64,000 nucleotides of DNA from Streptomyces barringtoniae (GCF_020819595.1 NZ_JAJHNP010000012.1:1-64000); one strand, 5' to 3'; shown: positions 35,856 to 44,359, numbered from the stretch's first letter. A program made the numbers and translations. The notes: a model not told the origin generated them from the sequence alone.

Positions 35856-37925
35856 ATGGGCACGACGGACTCGTCCCGAGCAGGCCCCGGCCGGTCGGTG
35901 GCCGGTTCCGCCGCGCCGCCCAGCGGCCTGCTCGACCTGCTCAGCGTCGCCGCGGTGGTGCTGAACCCGCTGGGCCAGGTGGTCTTCTGGAGCCCGAAGG
36001 CCGAGGAACTGTTCGGCTACACCCCGGCGGAGGCGCTGGGTCAGTTCGCGGCTGAACTGACCGTCCACGAGGAACACCGGGACGAGGTGGTCAAGCTCTT
36101 CGCCGAGGTCATGCAGTCCGGCACCGACTGGGCCGGGGCCTTCCCGATCCGGCACAAGGACGGCAGCACGCGACTGGTGGAGTTCCGCAACATGCGGCTG
36201 CTGGACGACCTCGGTGACACCTATGCCCTGGGTCTCGCGGCGGACCAGGCAGCCGTGGAGCGGGTCGAGCGGGATGCCGCCCTGGCCATGCGCCTGGTGT
36301 CCCAGTCCCCGGTAGGGCTCGCCATCCTCGACCCGGACCTGCGGTACCTGGCCGTGAACCCAGCCCTGGAACGCATCACCGGTCAGTGCGCCGCCGAGCG
36401 TCTCGGCCGGACGGTCGGCGAGGTCCTGACCTTCCTGGACACGGACCCCGAGGCACGTCTGCGCCGTGTCCTGGAGACGGGCGAGTCGGTCGTGGACCGG
36501 CAGATCGTCTGCCGTCCCCCCGGCGACCCGGACCACGAGCACGCCTGGTCCGTCTCGTACTACCGGCTGGAGGACTCCGGTGGACGGGTGCTGGGCCTGG
36601 CCTATTCCGTCATCGACGTCACCGAGCGTCATCGCGCCGCCGCCGAGGCGGCACAGGCCCGGCAACGGCTGGCGCTGATCGCCACGGCCTCCGCCTCCGT
36701 GGGGACCACCCTCGACCTGGAAACCACGGCGCGCGAGCTCGCCGACGTCGTCGTACCGGTCCTGGCCGATGTGGCGGCCGTGGACATACTCGACAGCGCC
36801 CTCGACGGCCGGGGCGCGCCCCACGAGGGCCCGGCCGTCTTCCGCGCACTCGCCGTCAGCGCGACCCACTCCACCGAGGCCCTCCACGCGGCCGACCCGC
36901 CAGGGGGAGTCGCCGCCTACGACAGCGACCGCCTGATCACCCAGTGCGTGCGCACCCGTCAACCGGTTCTGCTGCCCCGCACCACCCGTCGGGACCTCGG
37001 GCGCATCGCCCGCCACGGCGAGGCCGCCGCCCTCCTCGCGACGGCCGGGGTGCACTCCTACCTGGCCGTACCGCTCATGGCCCGGGGCCGGGTCCTCGGC
37101 GCCCTCGACCTCAAACGCACCCGGAACCCCGTACCGTTCGACGACGACGACGCGCTCCTCGCCTCCGAGCTGGCCGCCCGGGCCGCGGTCTGCATCGACA
37201 ACGCCCGCGGATACCAGGCCCAGCGCCACACGGCCCTCACCCTCCAGCGCAGTCTGCTTCCCGAGCCCCCGACGCACCTGCCGGGCCTGGAGGCCGCCTG
37301 CCGCTACCAGCCCGCCGGTGCCACGTACGAGATCGGCGGCGACTGGTACGACGCCATACCCCTGGAGGGGGACAAAACAGCCCTGGTCGTCGGCGACGTC
37401 ATGGGCTGCGGCATCAAGGCCGCCGCCACCATGGGACAACTCCGCAGTGCCGCCCGCGCGTTCGCCGAACTCGATCTCGCGCCCGCCGAGGCCCTTCGGC
37501 ACCTCGACCACCTGACCGAGGGCGTCGAGCAGGCCATCACCACCTGCATCTACTGCGTCTACGACCCTCACCGGGGCCAGTGCCAGATATGCCTCGCCGG
37601 CCACCTGCCCCCGGCCCTGCTGCGGGTCGGCCACCCGGCACGGCTCCTCGACCTTCCCACCGGCGCACCGCTGGGCGTCGGCGGGGTCCCCTTCGAAGCC
37701 GCCACCATCGCCTTCCGTCCCGGCGACGAACTGGCCCTCTACACCGACGGCCTGGTCGAAACCCGAAGCGAACCCATCGACGCCCGTCTGGACGCCCTGC
37801 TCGACGCCTTCACCGCGACACGTGGCCACGATCTGGAAGACACCTGCGACTGCATCCTGGAGGTCCTGCGGCCGCCCGGTGGCGAGGACGACGTCGCTCT
37901 GCTCATCGCCCGAGCTCAACCCTGA
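35856..37925 (+). CDS. PAS-PAS-GAF-SpoIIE protein phosphatase
   Basis: A 689-residue protein: PAS 1 (about 30-140, VVFWSPKAEELFGYTPAEAL), PAS 2 (about 150-255), GAF (about 270-445) and a SpoIIE/PP2C domain (about 460-685; GGDWYDAIPL, VVGDVMGCG, DGLVETRS). PP2C metal Asp residues are visible. It probably dephosphorylates an anti-anti-sigma factor in response to a redox or ligand signal. Unlike the neighbour at 31734 it has no HATPase. GGAGGGAAG precedes ATG 35856; earlier in-frame starts lack such a site. Confidence 0.88.
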   Translation: MGTTDSSRAGPGRSVAGSAAPPSGLLDLLSVAAVVLNPLGQVVFWSPKAEELFGYTPAEALGQFAAELTVHEEHRDEVVKLFAEVMQSGTDWAGAFPIRHKDGSTRLVEFRNMRLLDDLGDTYALGLAADQAAVERVERDAALAMRLVSQSPVGLAILDPDLRYLAVNPALERITGQCAAERLGRTVGEVLTFLDTDPEARLRRVLETGESVVDRQIVCRPPGDPDHEHAWSVSYYRLEDSGGRVLGLAYSVIDVTERHRAAAEAAQARQRLALIATASASVGTTLDLETTARELADVVVPVLADVAAVDILDSALDGRGAPHEGPAVFRALAVSATHSTEALHAADPPGGVAAYDSDRLITQCVRTRQPVLLPRTTRRDLGRIARHGEAAALLATAGVHSYLAVPLMARGRVLGALDLKRTRNPVPFDDDDALLASELAARAAVCIDNARGYQAQRHTALTLQRSLLPEPPTHLPGLEAACRYQPAGATYEIGGDWYDAIPLEGDKTALVVGDVMGCGIKAAATMGQLRSAARAFAELDLAPAEALRHLDHLTEGVEQAITTCIYCVYDPHRGQCQICLAGHLPPALLRVGHPARLLDLPTGAPLGVGGVPFEAATIAFRPGDELALYTDGLVETRSEPIDARLDALLDAFTATRGHDLEDTCDCILEVLRPPGGEDDVALLIARAQP

Positions 37926-37963
37926 CGTCGACGGACAGACCTGACGGCGGCGGTGAACGTGGC

Positions 37964-37997
37964 GGGGCCCGGGAGTCGTATCCAGCTCCCGGGCCCC
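37964..37997. terminator. Perfect 12-bp stem-loop, bidirectional terminator
   Basis: GGGGCCCGGGAG (37964-37975) pairs with CTCCCGGGCCCC (37986-37997) around a 10-nt loop. It follows the SpoIIE gene on the plus strand by 38 bp. On the minus strand it lies about 60 nt past the tRNA-like RNA modules, so it could end that transcript too. Confidence 0.8.
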
Positions 37998-38056
37998 TGG
38001 GGTTGCCACCCAATTGCGCACGCCGGCGGCGTTTAAGAGGACGGATCAGTCATCAT

Positions 38057-38130
38057 GCCGTCGTGTTCTTCCTTTGAACTACCGCACCGTGCGAGAGGTG
38101 CAGGCGAGAGTCGAACTCGCATCCGACGGC
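38057..38130 (-). ncRNA. Permuted tRNA-like RNA module 2 (YrlA/Y-RNA-like)
   Basis: Read on the minus strand: GCCGTCG (38130-38124), T-stem GCGAG / loop TTCGACT / CTCGC (38120-38104), 3' acceptor strand CTGCACC (38103-38097), an 8-nt linker, 5' acceptor strand GGTGCGG (38088-38082), UA, D-stem GTTC / loop AAAGGAA / GAAC (38079-38065), and CGACGGC (38063-38057) pairing with the first segment. All stems pair (one G-U), and arm and loop sizes are those of a tRNA. The halves are in reversed order, with the acceptor end closed by the linker and the free ends in the anticodon stem. An outer GGACG/CGTCC helix (38138-38134 with 38043-38039) brings the flanks together. YrlA-class Y RNAs have this tRNA-mimic design. 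Confidence 0.75.
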
Positions 38131-38199
38131 GTTCGTCCGGCCCCGTCGATCCGGCGATCGGCGGCGATGCTGAGACTGGAGCGAGAGTCTGAGACTGAT

Positions 38200-38285
38200 C
38201 ACGGCTGCCTCTGCCATGTTGGGCCACCCCGGCCCGTTGCGGGCGCTGTGCCGGGGGAAGGACTCGAACCTTCACTGTCACCGTG
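38200..38285 (-). ncRNA. Permuted tRNA-like RNA module 1 (YrlA/Y-RNA-like)
   Basis: Read on the minus strand: CACGG (38285-38281), T-stem GAAGG / loop TTCGAGT / CCTTC (38273-38257), 3' acceptor strand CCCCGGC (38256-38250), a 16-nt linker, 5' acceptor strand GCCGGGG (38233-38227), UG, a short D-stem GCC/GGC with a GG-containing loop (38224-38207), and CCGTG (38204-38200) pairing with CACGG. The acceptor stem is a perfect 7 bp. It lies 69 nt upstream of module 2 on the same strand and 127 nt after the stop of the gene at 38413. It has no ordinary tRNA start or discriminator-CCA arrangement, so a normal tRNA gene is excluded. Confidence 0.7.
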
Positions 38286-38362
38286 TCTTCAGGCTGAACT
38301 TCAGTGTCAGCTTGCGCTCATCACGCGAACCAGGCCTCAATCCGGCTCGCGCCTGTTGCGCA

Positions 38363-38384
38363 CCCCCGCGCTCGCACGCGGGGG
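38363..38384 (-). terminator. GC-rich hairpin between the DUF gene and the tRNA-like modules
   Basis: CCCCCGCG and CGCGGGGG form an 8-bp stem with a 6-nt loop, 28 nt after the stop codon of the gene at 38413. It may end or attenuate that mRNA, or mark a processing point that frees the downstream RNA modules. Confidence 0.55.
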
Positions 38385-38412
38385 CGATCGTGGATGCTAC
38401 CCGTGGCCGGTG

Positions 38413-39144
38413 TCAGCCGAACAGGTAGCCGAACACCGCCTCGCCGACCCGCTGGTCGGTGACCTCGGTGCCGTTGGCCTCCTCGCGGGCGAACTTCACC
38501 GCCTGCTGGAGCTTCTCGACCCGCTCCACCAGCTCGTTCACGCGCCGCGCCGGAAGCGATCCGGAGAACTTCACGGTCGTCCAGTACCCGATGGGGACGT
38601 CCTCGTAGTACACCTCGACCTGCGCCGGGTGCTTGTCGGTCGCCTCCGCCTTGACATGGTTGCGGGGGACCTTCTTGGTGCGGATCGTGCGCACCGGGTC
38701 GGTCTTCCACCAGTCCGTGGACGGGTCGTGCGACCAGGACTCGGCGGCGTCCAGGGTGGGAAGCTTCTTGACGAACGTGTGCAGGTCGGTCAGCTGCTTC
38801 TCCAGGAAGAGGAGATAGCTGACCGGGACGTCGGCGAGGATCGTCCGGCCGTCGACCGTGACGTCCGCGCGGGCCGTGCAGTTCGCCCAGTCCTTGGTGG
38901 CGGTCACGTCGAACAGCCGGGTGAGCGACGCGGACATCTCCCGGAGCACGTCCTCGGCCTGCACCTGCACCCGCGTCGACTCGGGCGGCAGCTGCTCGCC
39001 CTCCTCGTCCTTCGGCTGGTACGTACGCGAGATACCGGCCAGCAACGCCGGCTTCTGCACCTTGTGGTGCGCCGCGGTGATGTCCTGGAGCGACTTGCTC
39101 TTGACACCCTTCTCGACAGCGATGATCTGGTTCAACTTCGCCAC
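38413..39144 (-). CDS. Conserved actinobacterial protein of unknown function, upstream of tRNA-like RNAs
   Basis: A 243-residue soluble protein beginning AKLNQIIAVEKGVKSKS. It is mixed alpha/beta and rich in charged residues, with several Trp (TDWWKTDPVRTIRTKKVPRN, IGYWTTVKFSG) and a C-terminal helix (RRVNELVERVEKLQQAVKFA) that could form a coiled coil. No enzyme motif is visible. GTG 39144 is chosen because GGGGGAG lies five bases upstream; an ATG 21 bp earlier translates that site. The basic middle segment and the position directly before two structured RNAs suggest an RNA-linked role, but this is inference. Confidence 0.75.
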   Translation of the reverse strand: MAKLNQIIAVEKGVKSKSLQDITAAHHKVQKPALLAGISRTYQPKDEEGEQLPPESTRVQVQAEDVLREMSASLTRLFDVTATKDWANCTARADVTVDGRTILADVPVSYLLFLEKQLTDLHTFVKKLPTLDAAESWSHDPSTDWWKTDPVRTIRTKKVPRNHVKAEATDKHPAQVEVYYEDVPIGYWTTVKFSGSLPARRVNELVERVEKLQQAVKFAREEANGTEVTDQRVGEAVFGYLFG

Positions 39145-39236
39145 TTCGGCTCCCCCTTCGAACACGCAGGAACGTACCTCACCGGCTCGAACACGCGCAC
39201 TCGCTTTTCACACGCCAGGGGGTGACCCCGCCGGTG

Positions 39237-40055
39237 TCACAGGTCCGCGTCGGTGCGCGGTGCGATGCGGAAGTCGAACGCGAGGGTCCCGGGATCCAGG
39301 GCCGTCGCCCCGCCGTCGACCGTGAGCACCGCACCGTTGACATAGGACGCCGCCGGGGAGATCAACCAGCCGATCGTCTCGGCGACTTCACGCGGCTCGC
39401 CCGGCCGGCCCATGGGCAGCGGCCTGGTCGCCTCCGCGTAGGCGGAGTCCACACCGCCGTCCCCCAGACCCGCTTCCCGGGCGAAACGCGCCATGCGCCG
39501 GTCGGCCATCTCGGTCCTCACCCAGCTGGGGCACACCACGTTGGCGCGCACCCCCGCGCGCCCGTAGTCGACGGCCACGGAACGGCACAGCGACAGCAGA
39601 GCGGCCTTGGACACGGCGTACGGGGCATTGCCCGGGCCGTTGAGCAGGGCGGACACCGACGCGACCGCCACGACCGCGCCCCGCGCCCGGACCAGATGGG
39701 GGATCGCCGCGCGCAGCAGCAGCATCGGGCCGGTGACGTTGGTGCGCATCACCTCGTCCCAGTCCGCCGGCGACAGGTTCCCGACGGTGCCGCCGCGTCC
39801 GATGCCCGCGTTGAGCACGACACCGTCCAGTCGGCCATGCGCGTCGAGGGCCGTACGGACAAGGCCCTCGGCGGCGTCGGGGTCGCCCACGTCGGACGGG
39901 TGGGCCAGTGCGCCGGTCTCCTCCTCAAGCCGCCGCAGCGGTTCCGCCCGGCGCCCGGAGACCACCACCTGGTGCCCCTGCTCGCGCAGCAACCGGGCGG
40001 TGGCCTCGCCGATGCCGGAGCCGGCGCCGGTCACGATGACAACTCGCTCGTCCAT
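39237..40055 (-). CDS. SDR-family oxidoreductase
   Basis: A 272-residue classical SDR: TGAGSGIGEAT cofactor loop, VSGRRAEP (Arg pair after strand 2, suggesting NADP), LNAGIG, Ser in VASVSA, YAVSK, and C-terminal VNGAVLTVDGG. The substrate is unknown. It stands alone between the DUF gene and a PucR regulator, all on the minus strand, and may be under that regulator. Confidence 0.87.
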   Translation of the reverse strand: MDERVVIVTGAGSGIGEATARLLREQGHQVVVSGRRAEPLRRLEEETGALAHPSDVGDPDAAEGLVRTALDAHGRLDGVVLNAGIGRGGTVGNLSPADWDEVMRTNVTGPMLLLRAAIPHLVRARGAVVAVASVSALLNGPGNAPYAVSKAALLSLCRSVAVDYGRAGVRANVVCPSWVRTEMADRRMARFAREAGLGDGGVDSAYAEATRPLPMGRPGEPREVAETIGWLISPAASYVNGAVLTVDGGATALDPGTLAFDFRIAPRTDADL

Positions 40056-40164
40056 CAGATTGGTTCAGCTTTCTGTTCCGGGAGCACGCGGGAAACCGAT
40101 CGTAGAAGCGACCGCGCACCCGGCCTCCCGTTACCGGCGATCTTGAGACAGGGGGGCGTGCGGT

Positions 40165-40184
40165 CCCGGCGCCCGGGCGCCGGG
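40165..40184 (-). terminator. GC-rich palindromic hairpin after the PucR gene
   Basis: CCCGGCGCCCGGGCGCCGGG is fully self-complementary and lies 5 bp past the stop codon of the minus-strand PucR gene, in the position of a terminator. Confidence 0.6.
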
Positions 40185-40189
40185 AGCGG

Positions 40190-41392
40190 TCAGTGCGGGG
40201 CGGGTGACCCCGGCCGGCCGCTCAGGCGCACGGCCTCGAGGGCGATGTAGAGCTCGGCGGAGGACTCCGCGTCGGTGGTGCGGCGGCCGGTCAGTTCGGC
40301 GATGCGGTTGAGGCGGTACAGGACCGTGTTCCGGTGGCAGTGCAACCGGCCGGCCGCCGCCGTCGTCGATCCGCCGCAGGCGAACCAGGCGTGCAGGGTC
40401 TCCAGCAGGGTGGCCTGTTCCCGCGGGGGCAGGGCGAGGAGGGGGCCGAGAACCGCCCGGGCGACTTCCTCGGCCATGTCGGGGGACGCGGCCGCCAGGA
40501 GCGAGACCGGTGCGCTGCCGTACAGATGGGTACCGCCCGTGCCGTACGGAAGGCACTGCACGGCCAGTTGGGCCTGCCGCCAGGCCCCCGGGGCCTTCAC
40601 GGGTGAGGTGAAGGCGCGGCTGACCCCGACACGGGACAGCGCGATGTCGGACAGCCGGCCGACCGCATGCGTGATGGCCTGTTCGTTCGGGAGGGACAGC
40701 AGGCCCACCCAGGACCCTATCGGCTGAATCCACTCGGAGCCGATTCCGGCGGCACGCAGGCGGCTGCGCACGCTGGGCAGTGGTTCGACCCCGTCGTGGA
40801 CTTCGGCGCAGACCACCAGAAAGGGGCCCTGCCGGTCGAGGTCCAGCACGCGCGCGATCTCCCACGCGCTCGCACCGGTGCCGGCCCTGCCGTCGAGCAG
40901 GGTGGTGAGCATCGTGCTCCGGGCCGTGGTGTCGCGACGCGACTGTTCCTCGACGGCGGCCCGGTAGGCGTCGGCAGCCGCACTGGAGTAGTCGTCGATG
41001 GCCGCCCAGATGTCGGAGGCCATGTGCAGCAGCTGGACCGTGCTCTCCTCGTCCACGGCGGTCGCGAGCAGCCGGTCCCAGACGAAGCGGCCGGCCAGCC
41101 GGTAGGCGTGCAGGAGTGCGGCCAGCGGGATGCTCTGCGCGGCCTTCAGCCGGCCGGCGGCGCGGGGTGCCTCGAGCGTCGTGGGCCGCCCCTGCAGCGC
41201 CGCGAACAGCGTGGACAGGTTGTCCCGCACCACAACGCGCAGCTGTTCCCGGCCGATCAGCGTGCTCTCGGCGTACGAGTGCTCGCCCCCGAGGATCTCG
41301 TCGGTGAGGTCCTGCGCGAGCCGGTCCACCTCGGTCAGCAGGCGGCCGACCAGCTCGACGACCCGGTCGGCGGCCCTCAGCTGCGTCGTCAC
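40190..41392 (-). CDS. PucR-type transcriptional regulator
   Basis: A 400-residue regulator with a long helical N-terminal domain (RVVELVGRLLTEVDRLAQ), a GGDEF-like middle and the HTH_30 domain at the C-terminus (CGGSTTAAAGRLHCHRNTVL, RLNRIAELTGRR). A start at 41428 is possible, but GTG 41392 is preferred because the -10-like TACACT ends six bases before it, the pattern of a leaderless transcript. It is divergent from the molybdoenzyme genes at 41565, its probable target. Confidence 0.85.
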   Translation of the reverse strand: MTTQLRAADRVVELVGRLLTEVDRLAQDLTDEILGGEHSYAESTLIGREQLRVVVRDNLSTLFAALQGRPTTLEAPRAAGRLKAAQSIPLAALLHAYRLAGRFVWDRLLATAVDEESTVQLLHMASDIWAAIDDYSSAAADAYRAAVEEQSRRDTTARSTMLTTLLDGRAGTGASAWEIARVLDLDRQGPFLVVCAEVHDGVEPLPSVRSRLRAAGIGSEWIQPIGSWVGLLSLPNEQAITHAVGRLSDIALSRVGVSRAFTSPVKAPGAWRQAQLAVQCLPYGTGGTHLYGSAPVSLLAAASPDMAEEVARAVLGPLLALPPREQATLLETLHAWFACGGSTTAAAGRLHCHRNTVLYRLNRIAELTGRRTTDAESSAELYIALEAVRLSGRPGSPAPH

Positions 41393-41398
41393 GGGCGC

Positions 41399-41404
41399 AG
41401 TGTA
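41399..41404 (-). promoter_or_regulatory. Probable -10 element for a leaderless PucR transcript
   Basis: TACACT on the minus strand is followed by GCGCCC and then GTG 41392. A TANNNT box 6 bp from the start codon is the common leaderless arrangement in actinobacteria. No clear -35 is seen. Confidence 0.45.
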
Positions 41405-41564
41405 GTCCGGGGGATTGTGCGCCGGCACAGTCCCGCGGCGCCTTTTCCCGCCCCCTGCCTATGGCCGAAACCGGTGGCGAGAGGTGGAATCACCGGCGGC
41501 GCGTCTCACCGGCGTCGCGCGGATCGGGCATGTGCACAAGTCGTGGCGGATCGAAGGAGATCGT

Positions 41565-43874
41565 ATGGACGGCGTACCCGGAACGGCCGGGATGGGGCGG
41601 CGGAGATTCCTCGGGTATGTGCTGGCCGCCTCGACGCTGACCGTGGCCGCCGAACTCGGTGAGGCCGTGCTCGCGCCGGACGAGGCGGCGGCCGTCGTGC
41701 CCTCCGTGCCCGGTCCGGCGGAGATCTACGACCTCAACGACATGCTCACCGATGCGGCACTGCCGACGGCGAACCTGATCACGATCCGGATCGACAGCGA
41801 CGGCACGGCTTCCTTCGCGCTGCCCCGCGCGGAGGTCGGGCAGGGCATCACGACGTCCAGTGCCATGCTGATCGCCGAGGAACTGGACCTGCCGCTGGAC
41901 CGGATCCGGGTCATGCTCGCGGACGCGCGGCCGGAGCTGCTGTTCAACCAGCTCACCGGGGGCTCCAACACCACGATCTCGACCTTCACACCGATCCGGG
42001 TGGCCGCCGCGGTGGCCAGGGGCCGGCTGCTGCGGGCGGCGGCCCTGGAACTCGGGGAGGCCCTGGACACCCTGACCGCCAAGGCCGGGGTCATCACCTC
42101 GTCGTCGAGCGGTCGCAGCCTCACCTACGGTGAACTCGCCGGAAAAGCAGCATCGGTGACGATAGGTCAGGTCCCGGCCGAGCTCAAGGGGGCCGCGCAG
42201 TTCGAGGTCATCGGCACCGCGCGGGGGCGTATCGACGCGCGGGAAGCGGTGACCGGGCGCAAGACGTTCGCCATGGACCTGCAGATCCCCGACGCCCTGC
42301 CGACGATGGTGTGCCGGCCCCCGACGATCAACGGCACCGTGCGCGCGGTGGAGAACCTCGCCGAAGTGCGGGCGATGCCCGGCGTCACGGATGTCGTGGC
42401 CGTCTCCACCGGTGTCGCCGTCCGCGGCCGTACGTTCGGTCAGTGCATCGACGCCGTGCGCGCGCTGAAGGTCTCCTGGGGTCCTGGAACGGCCGACGCG
42501 CAGAGCGACGACACCATCCGCGACGAACTCCGCAAGGCCGAACTCCCGCTTCCCGCACTGGACCTGCTGACCAGGTCGGTCGACGCCCGGTTCACCTTCC
42601 ACTTCGCGAGCAACAGCGCGCTGGAGACCAACTGTGCCGTCGCCGACGTACGAGACGACTCGGCCGAGATCTGGGGAAGCCTGAAGTCCCCGGTCGTCGC
42701 CCAGGAGCAGATCGCGCTGAAGCTGGGGCTGCCCGTCTCCGCGGTGAAGGTCCATGTCACCGAGGGCGGCGGTTCGTTCGGCCGGAAGCTCTTCCACGAC
42801 GCCGCCGCGGAGGCCGCCGAGGTCTCGAAGGCGATGGGCAAGCCGGTCAAGCTGATGTGGCACCGCACCGACGACTTCCGGCAGGGCCGCACCCACCCGA
42901 TGGCCACCTCGCGCGTGCGCGCCACGTACGCGCTCGGCCAGGTGCTCACCTACGACCAACGGCACACCTCCGTCGCCACCGACTTCGGCCACGGTGTCGG
43001 CGAGATCATCACGGCGCAGGCGGCGCGGCTGCCCGTCGGTGACCTGACCTTCTCCGAGACGATCTTCGCGCTCAGCCAGCAGACGCCGTACGACTTCGGT
43101 GTCGTCACCCAGCTGCTCGGCGAGACCGACAAGGGCTTCAACACCGGCTCCATGCGCAACATCTACTCGCCCAACGTGCGCTGTGCGCAGGAACTGGTCG
43201 TCGACGAGCTGGCCAGGCGGATGGGCAAGGACCCGTACCGGTTCCGCCGGGAGTTCCTCAAGGACGCGCGGGCGCGGGCCGTCCTCGACAAGGTGGCCGA
43301 GGCCGGGAACTGGGGGCGGAGCATGCCCGCCGGGACGGCGCAGGGCATCGCGCTCCATCCGGAGTACCACGCCTGCGTCGCCGTCCTCGCCGAGATCGAC
43401 TGCCGGCCGGAGACCACCGGCCGCACGGTCCGCGACGCCTGCACCGGTCCCCGCGTCACCAAGGTCGTGTGCGCCGTCGACGTGGGTCTCGCGGTCAACC
43501 CGCGAGGCCTCGAGGCGCAGATGATGGGCGGCATCATGGACGGCATCGCGATCACCCTCAGCGCCGGCCTCCACCTCGCGGACGGCCACTTCCTGGAAGG
43601 AAGTTGGGACAACTACTTCTACACCCGGCAGTGGAACACCCCGCCCGAGCTGGACATCGTCGTCATGCCGCCGACCACCGGGGAGCCCGGCGGTGCGGGC
43701 GAGCTCGCCGTGGCGGGTGCGGCCGCCGCCGTGGCCTGCGCCTACGGCCGGGCCACGGGCACCATGCCGACGAGTTTCCCGATCAACCACGCCGGGCCGC
43801 TCGGCTTCGAGCCGCTGCCCACCACGCCGCCGATCCCCGCGTCCCCCACCGACGGACTCGACCGCGCCTTCTAG
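41565..43874 (+). CDS. Tat-exported molybdopterin-binding large subunit (isoquinoline-oxidoreductase-beta-like)
   Basis: A 769-residue xanthine-oxidase-family large subunit. The N-terminus GMGRRRFLGYVLAASTLTV is a twin-arginine signal, so the folded enzyme is exported. Molybdenum-cofactor segments are visible: GQGITTSSAML, EGGGSFGRK, and the catalytic Glu in GEPGGAGELAV near the end. IorB-type enzymes hydroxylate N-heterocycles or oxidise aldehydes with water as oxygen donor. AAGGAGA precedes ATG 41565. The gene is followed after 8 bp by its iron-sulfur subunit; there is no FAD subunit, as in the IorAB group. Electron acceptor and substrate are unknown. Confidence 0.88.
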   Translation: MDGVPGTAGMGRRRFLGYVLAASTLTVAAELGEAVLAPDEAAAVVPSVPGPAEIYDLNDMLTDAALPTANLITIRIDSDGTASFALPRAEVGQGITTSSAMLIAEELDLPLDRIRVMLADARPELLFNQLTGGSNTTISTFTPIRVAAAVARGRLLRAAALELGEALDTLTAKAGVITSSSSGRSLTYGELAGKAASVTIGQVPAELKGAAQFEVIGTARGRIDAREAVTGRKTFAMDLQIPDALPTMVCRPPTINGTVRAVENLAEVRAMPGVTDVVAVSTGVAVRGRTFGQCIDAVRALKVSWGPGTADAQSDDTIRDELRKAELPLPALDLLTRSVDARFTFHFASNSALETNCAVADVRDDSAEIWGSLKSPVVAQEQIALKLGLPVSAVKVHVTEGGGSFGRKLFHDAAAEAAEVSKAMGKPVKLMWHRTDDFRQGRTHPMATSRVRATYALGQVLTYDQRHTSVATDFGHGVGEIITAQAARLPVGDLTFSETIFALSQQTPYDFGVVTQLLGETDKGFNTGSMRNIYSPNVRCAQELVVDELARRMGKDPYRFRREFLKDARARAVLDKVAEAGNWGRSMPAGTAQGIALHPEYHACVAVLAEIDCRPETTGRTVRDACTGPRVTKVVCAVDVGLAVNPRGLEAQMMGGIMDGIAITLSAGLHLADGHFLEGSWDNYFYTRQWNTPPELDIVVMPPTTGEPGGAGELAVAGAAAAVACAYGRATGTMPTSFPINHAGPLGFEPLPTTPPIPASPTDGLDRAF

Positions 43875-43882
43875 GAGACCAC

Positions 43883-44359
43883 GTGCCCGAACACACCTTC
43901 ATCCTCAACGGCAAGCGGGTGACCGTCGACATCGAGGACGACGTCCGGCTGCTGTGGGTGCTCAGAGACGTCCTCGGCGTCACCGGGCCGAAGTACGGCT
44001 GCGGTCTCGGCGTCTGCCAGGCCTGCACCAGCCACATCAACGGCAAGGCGTTCAACCCGTGTTCGGTGCCGGTGCAGGACATCGGCGCCGACGACGAGAT
44101 CACCACCATCGAGGGCCTGCCCGCCACCGTCGGCCGCGACCTGCATCCCATGCAGGAGGCCTGGCTGGAGTACGACGTCGCGCAGTGCGGCTACTGCCAG
44201 CCCGGTCAGATCATGACCGCCGTCGCCAAGGTCCGCCAGGCCCGCGAGGAGGGTCGCGAGATCACCGAGGCGGACCTCGACGAGATCCGCAACGTCTGCA
44301 GGTGCGGCACCTATCACCGCATACGGCAGGCGATCACGGCCGGAGCGAAGAAGTACTGA
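43883..44359 (+). CDS. [2Fe-2S] small subunit of the molybdoenzyme (IorA-like)
   Basis: A 158-residue protein with two [2Fe-2S] sites: an N-terminal plant-ferredoxin-like cluster (YGCGLGVCQACTSHING plus a later NPC) and a C-terminal helical cluster (CGYCQPGQIM and CRCGTYHRIR). It passes electrons from the molybdenum site of the large subunit encoded just upstream. GTG 43883 has AGGAGA in front. It has no signal peptide and would be carried out with its Tat-bearing partner. Confidence 0.9.
   Translation: MPEHTFILNGKRVTVDIEDDVRLLWVLRDVLGVTGPKYGCGLGVCQACTSHINGKAFNPCSVPVQDIGADDEITTIEGLPATVGRDLHPMQEAWLEYDVAQCGYCQPGQIMTAVAKVRQAREEGREITEADLDEIRNVCRCGTYHRIRQAITAGAKKY

Noticed and set aside
35724..38021. 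765-codon minus-strand frame opposite the PAS-PAS-GAF-SpoIIE gene
   Set aside because: The plus-strand gene has complete PP2C motifs and a good ribosome-binding site; the minus frame also reads through a perfect terminator hairpin.
38097..38285. Ordinary tRNA genes suggested by GGTTCGAGTC- and GTTCGACTC-like T-arms
   Set aside because: No D-arm or 5' acceptor strand occurs upstream of either T-arm at tRNA distance; the matching strands are found downstream instead, so the permuted fold explains the sequence better.
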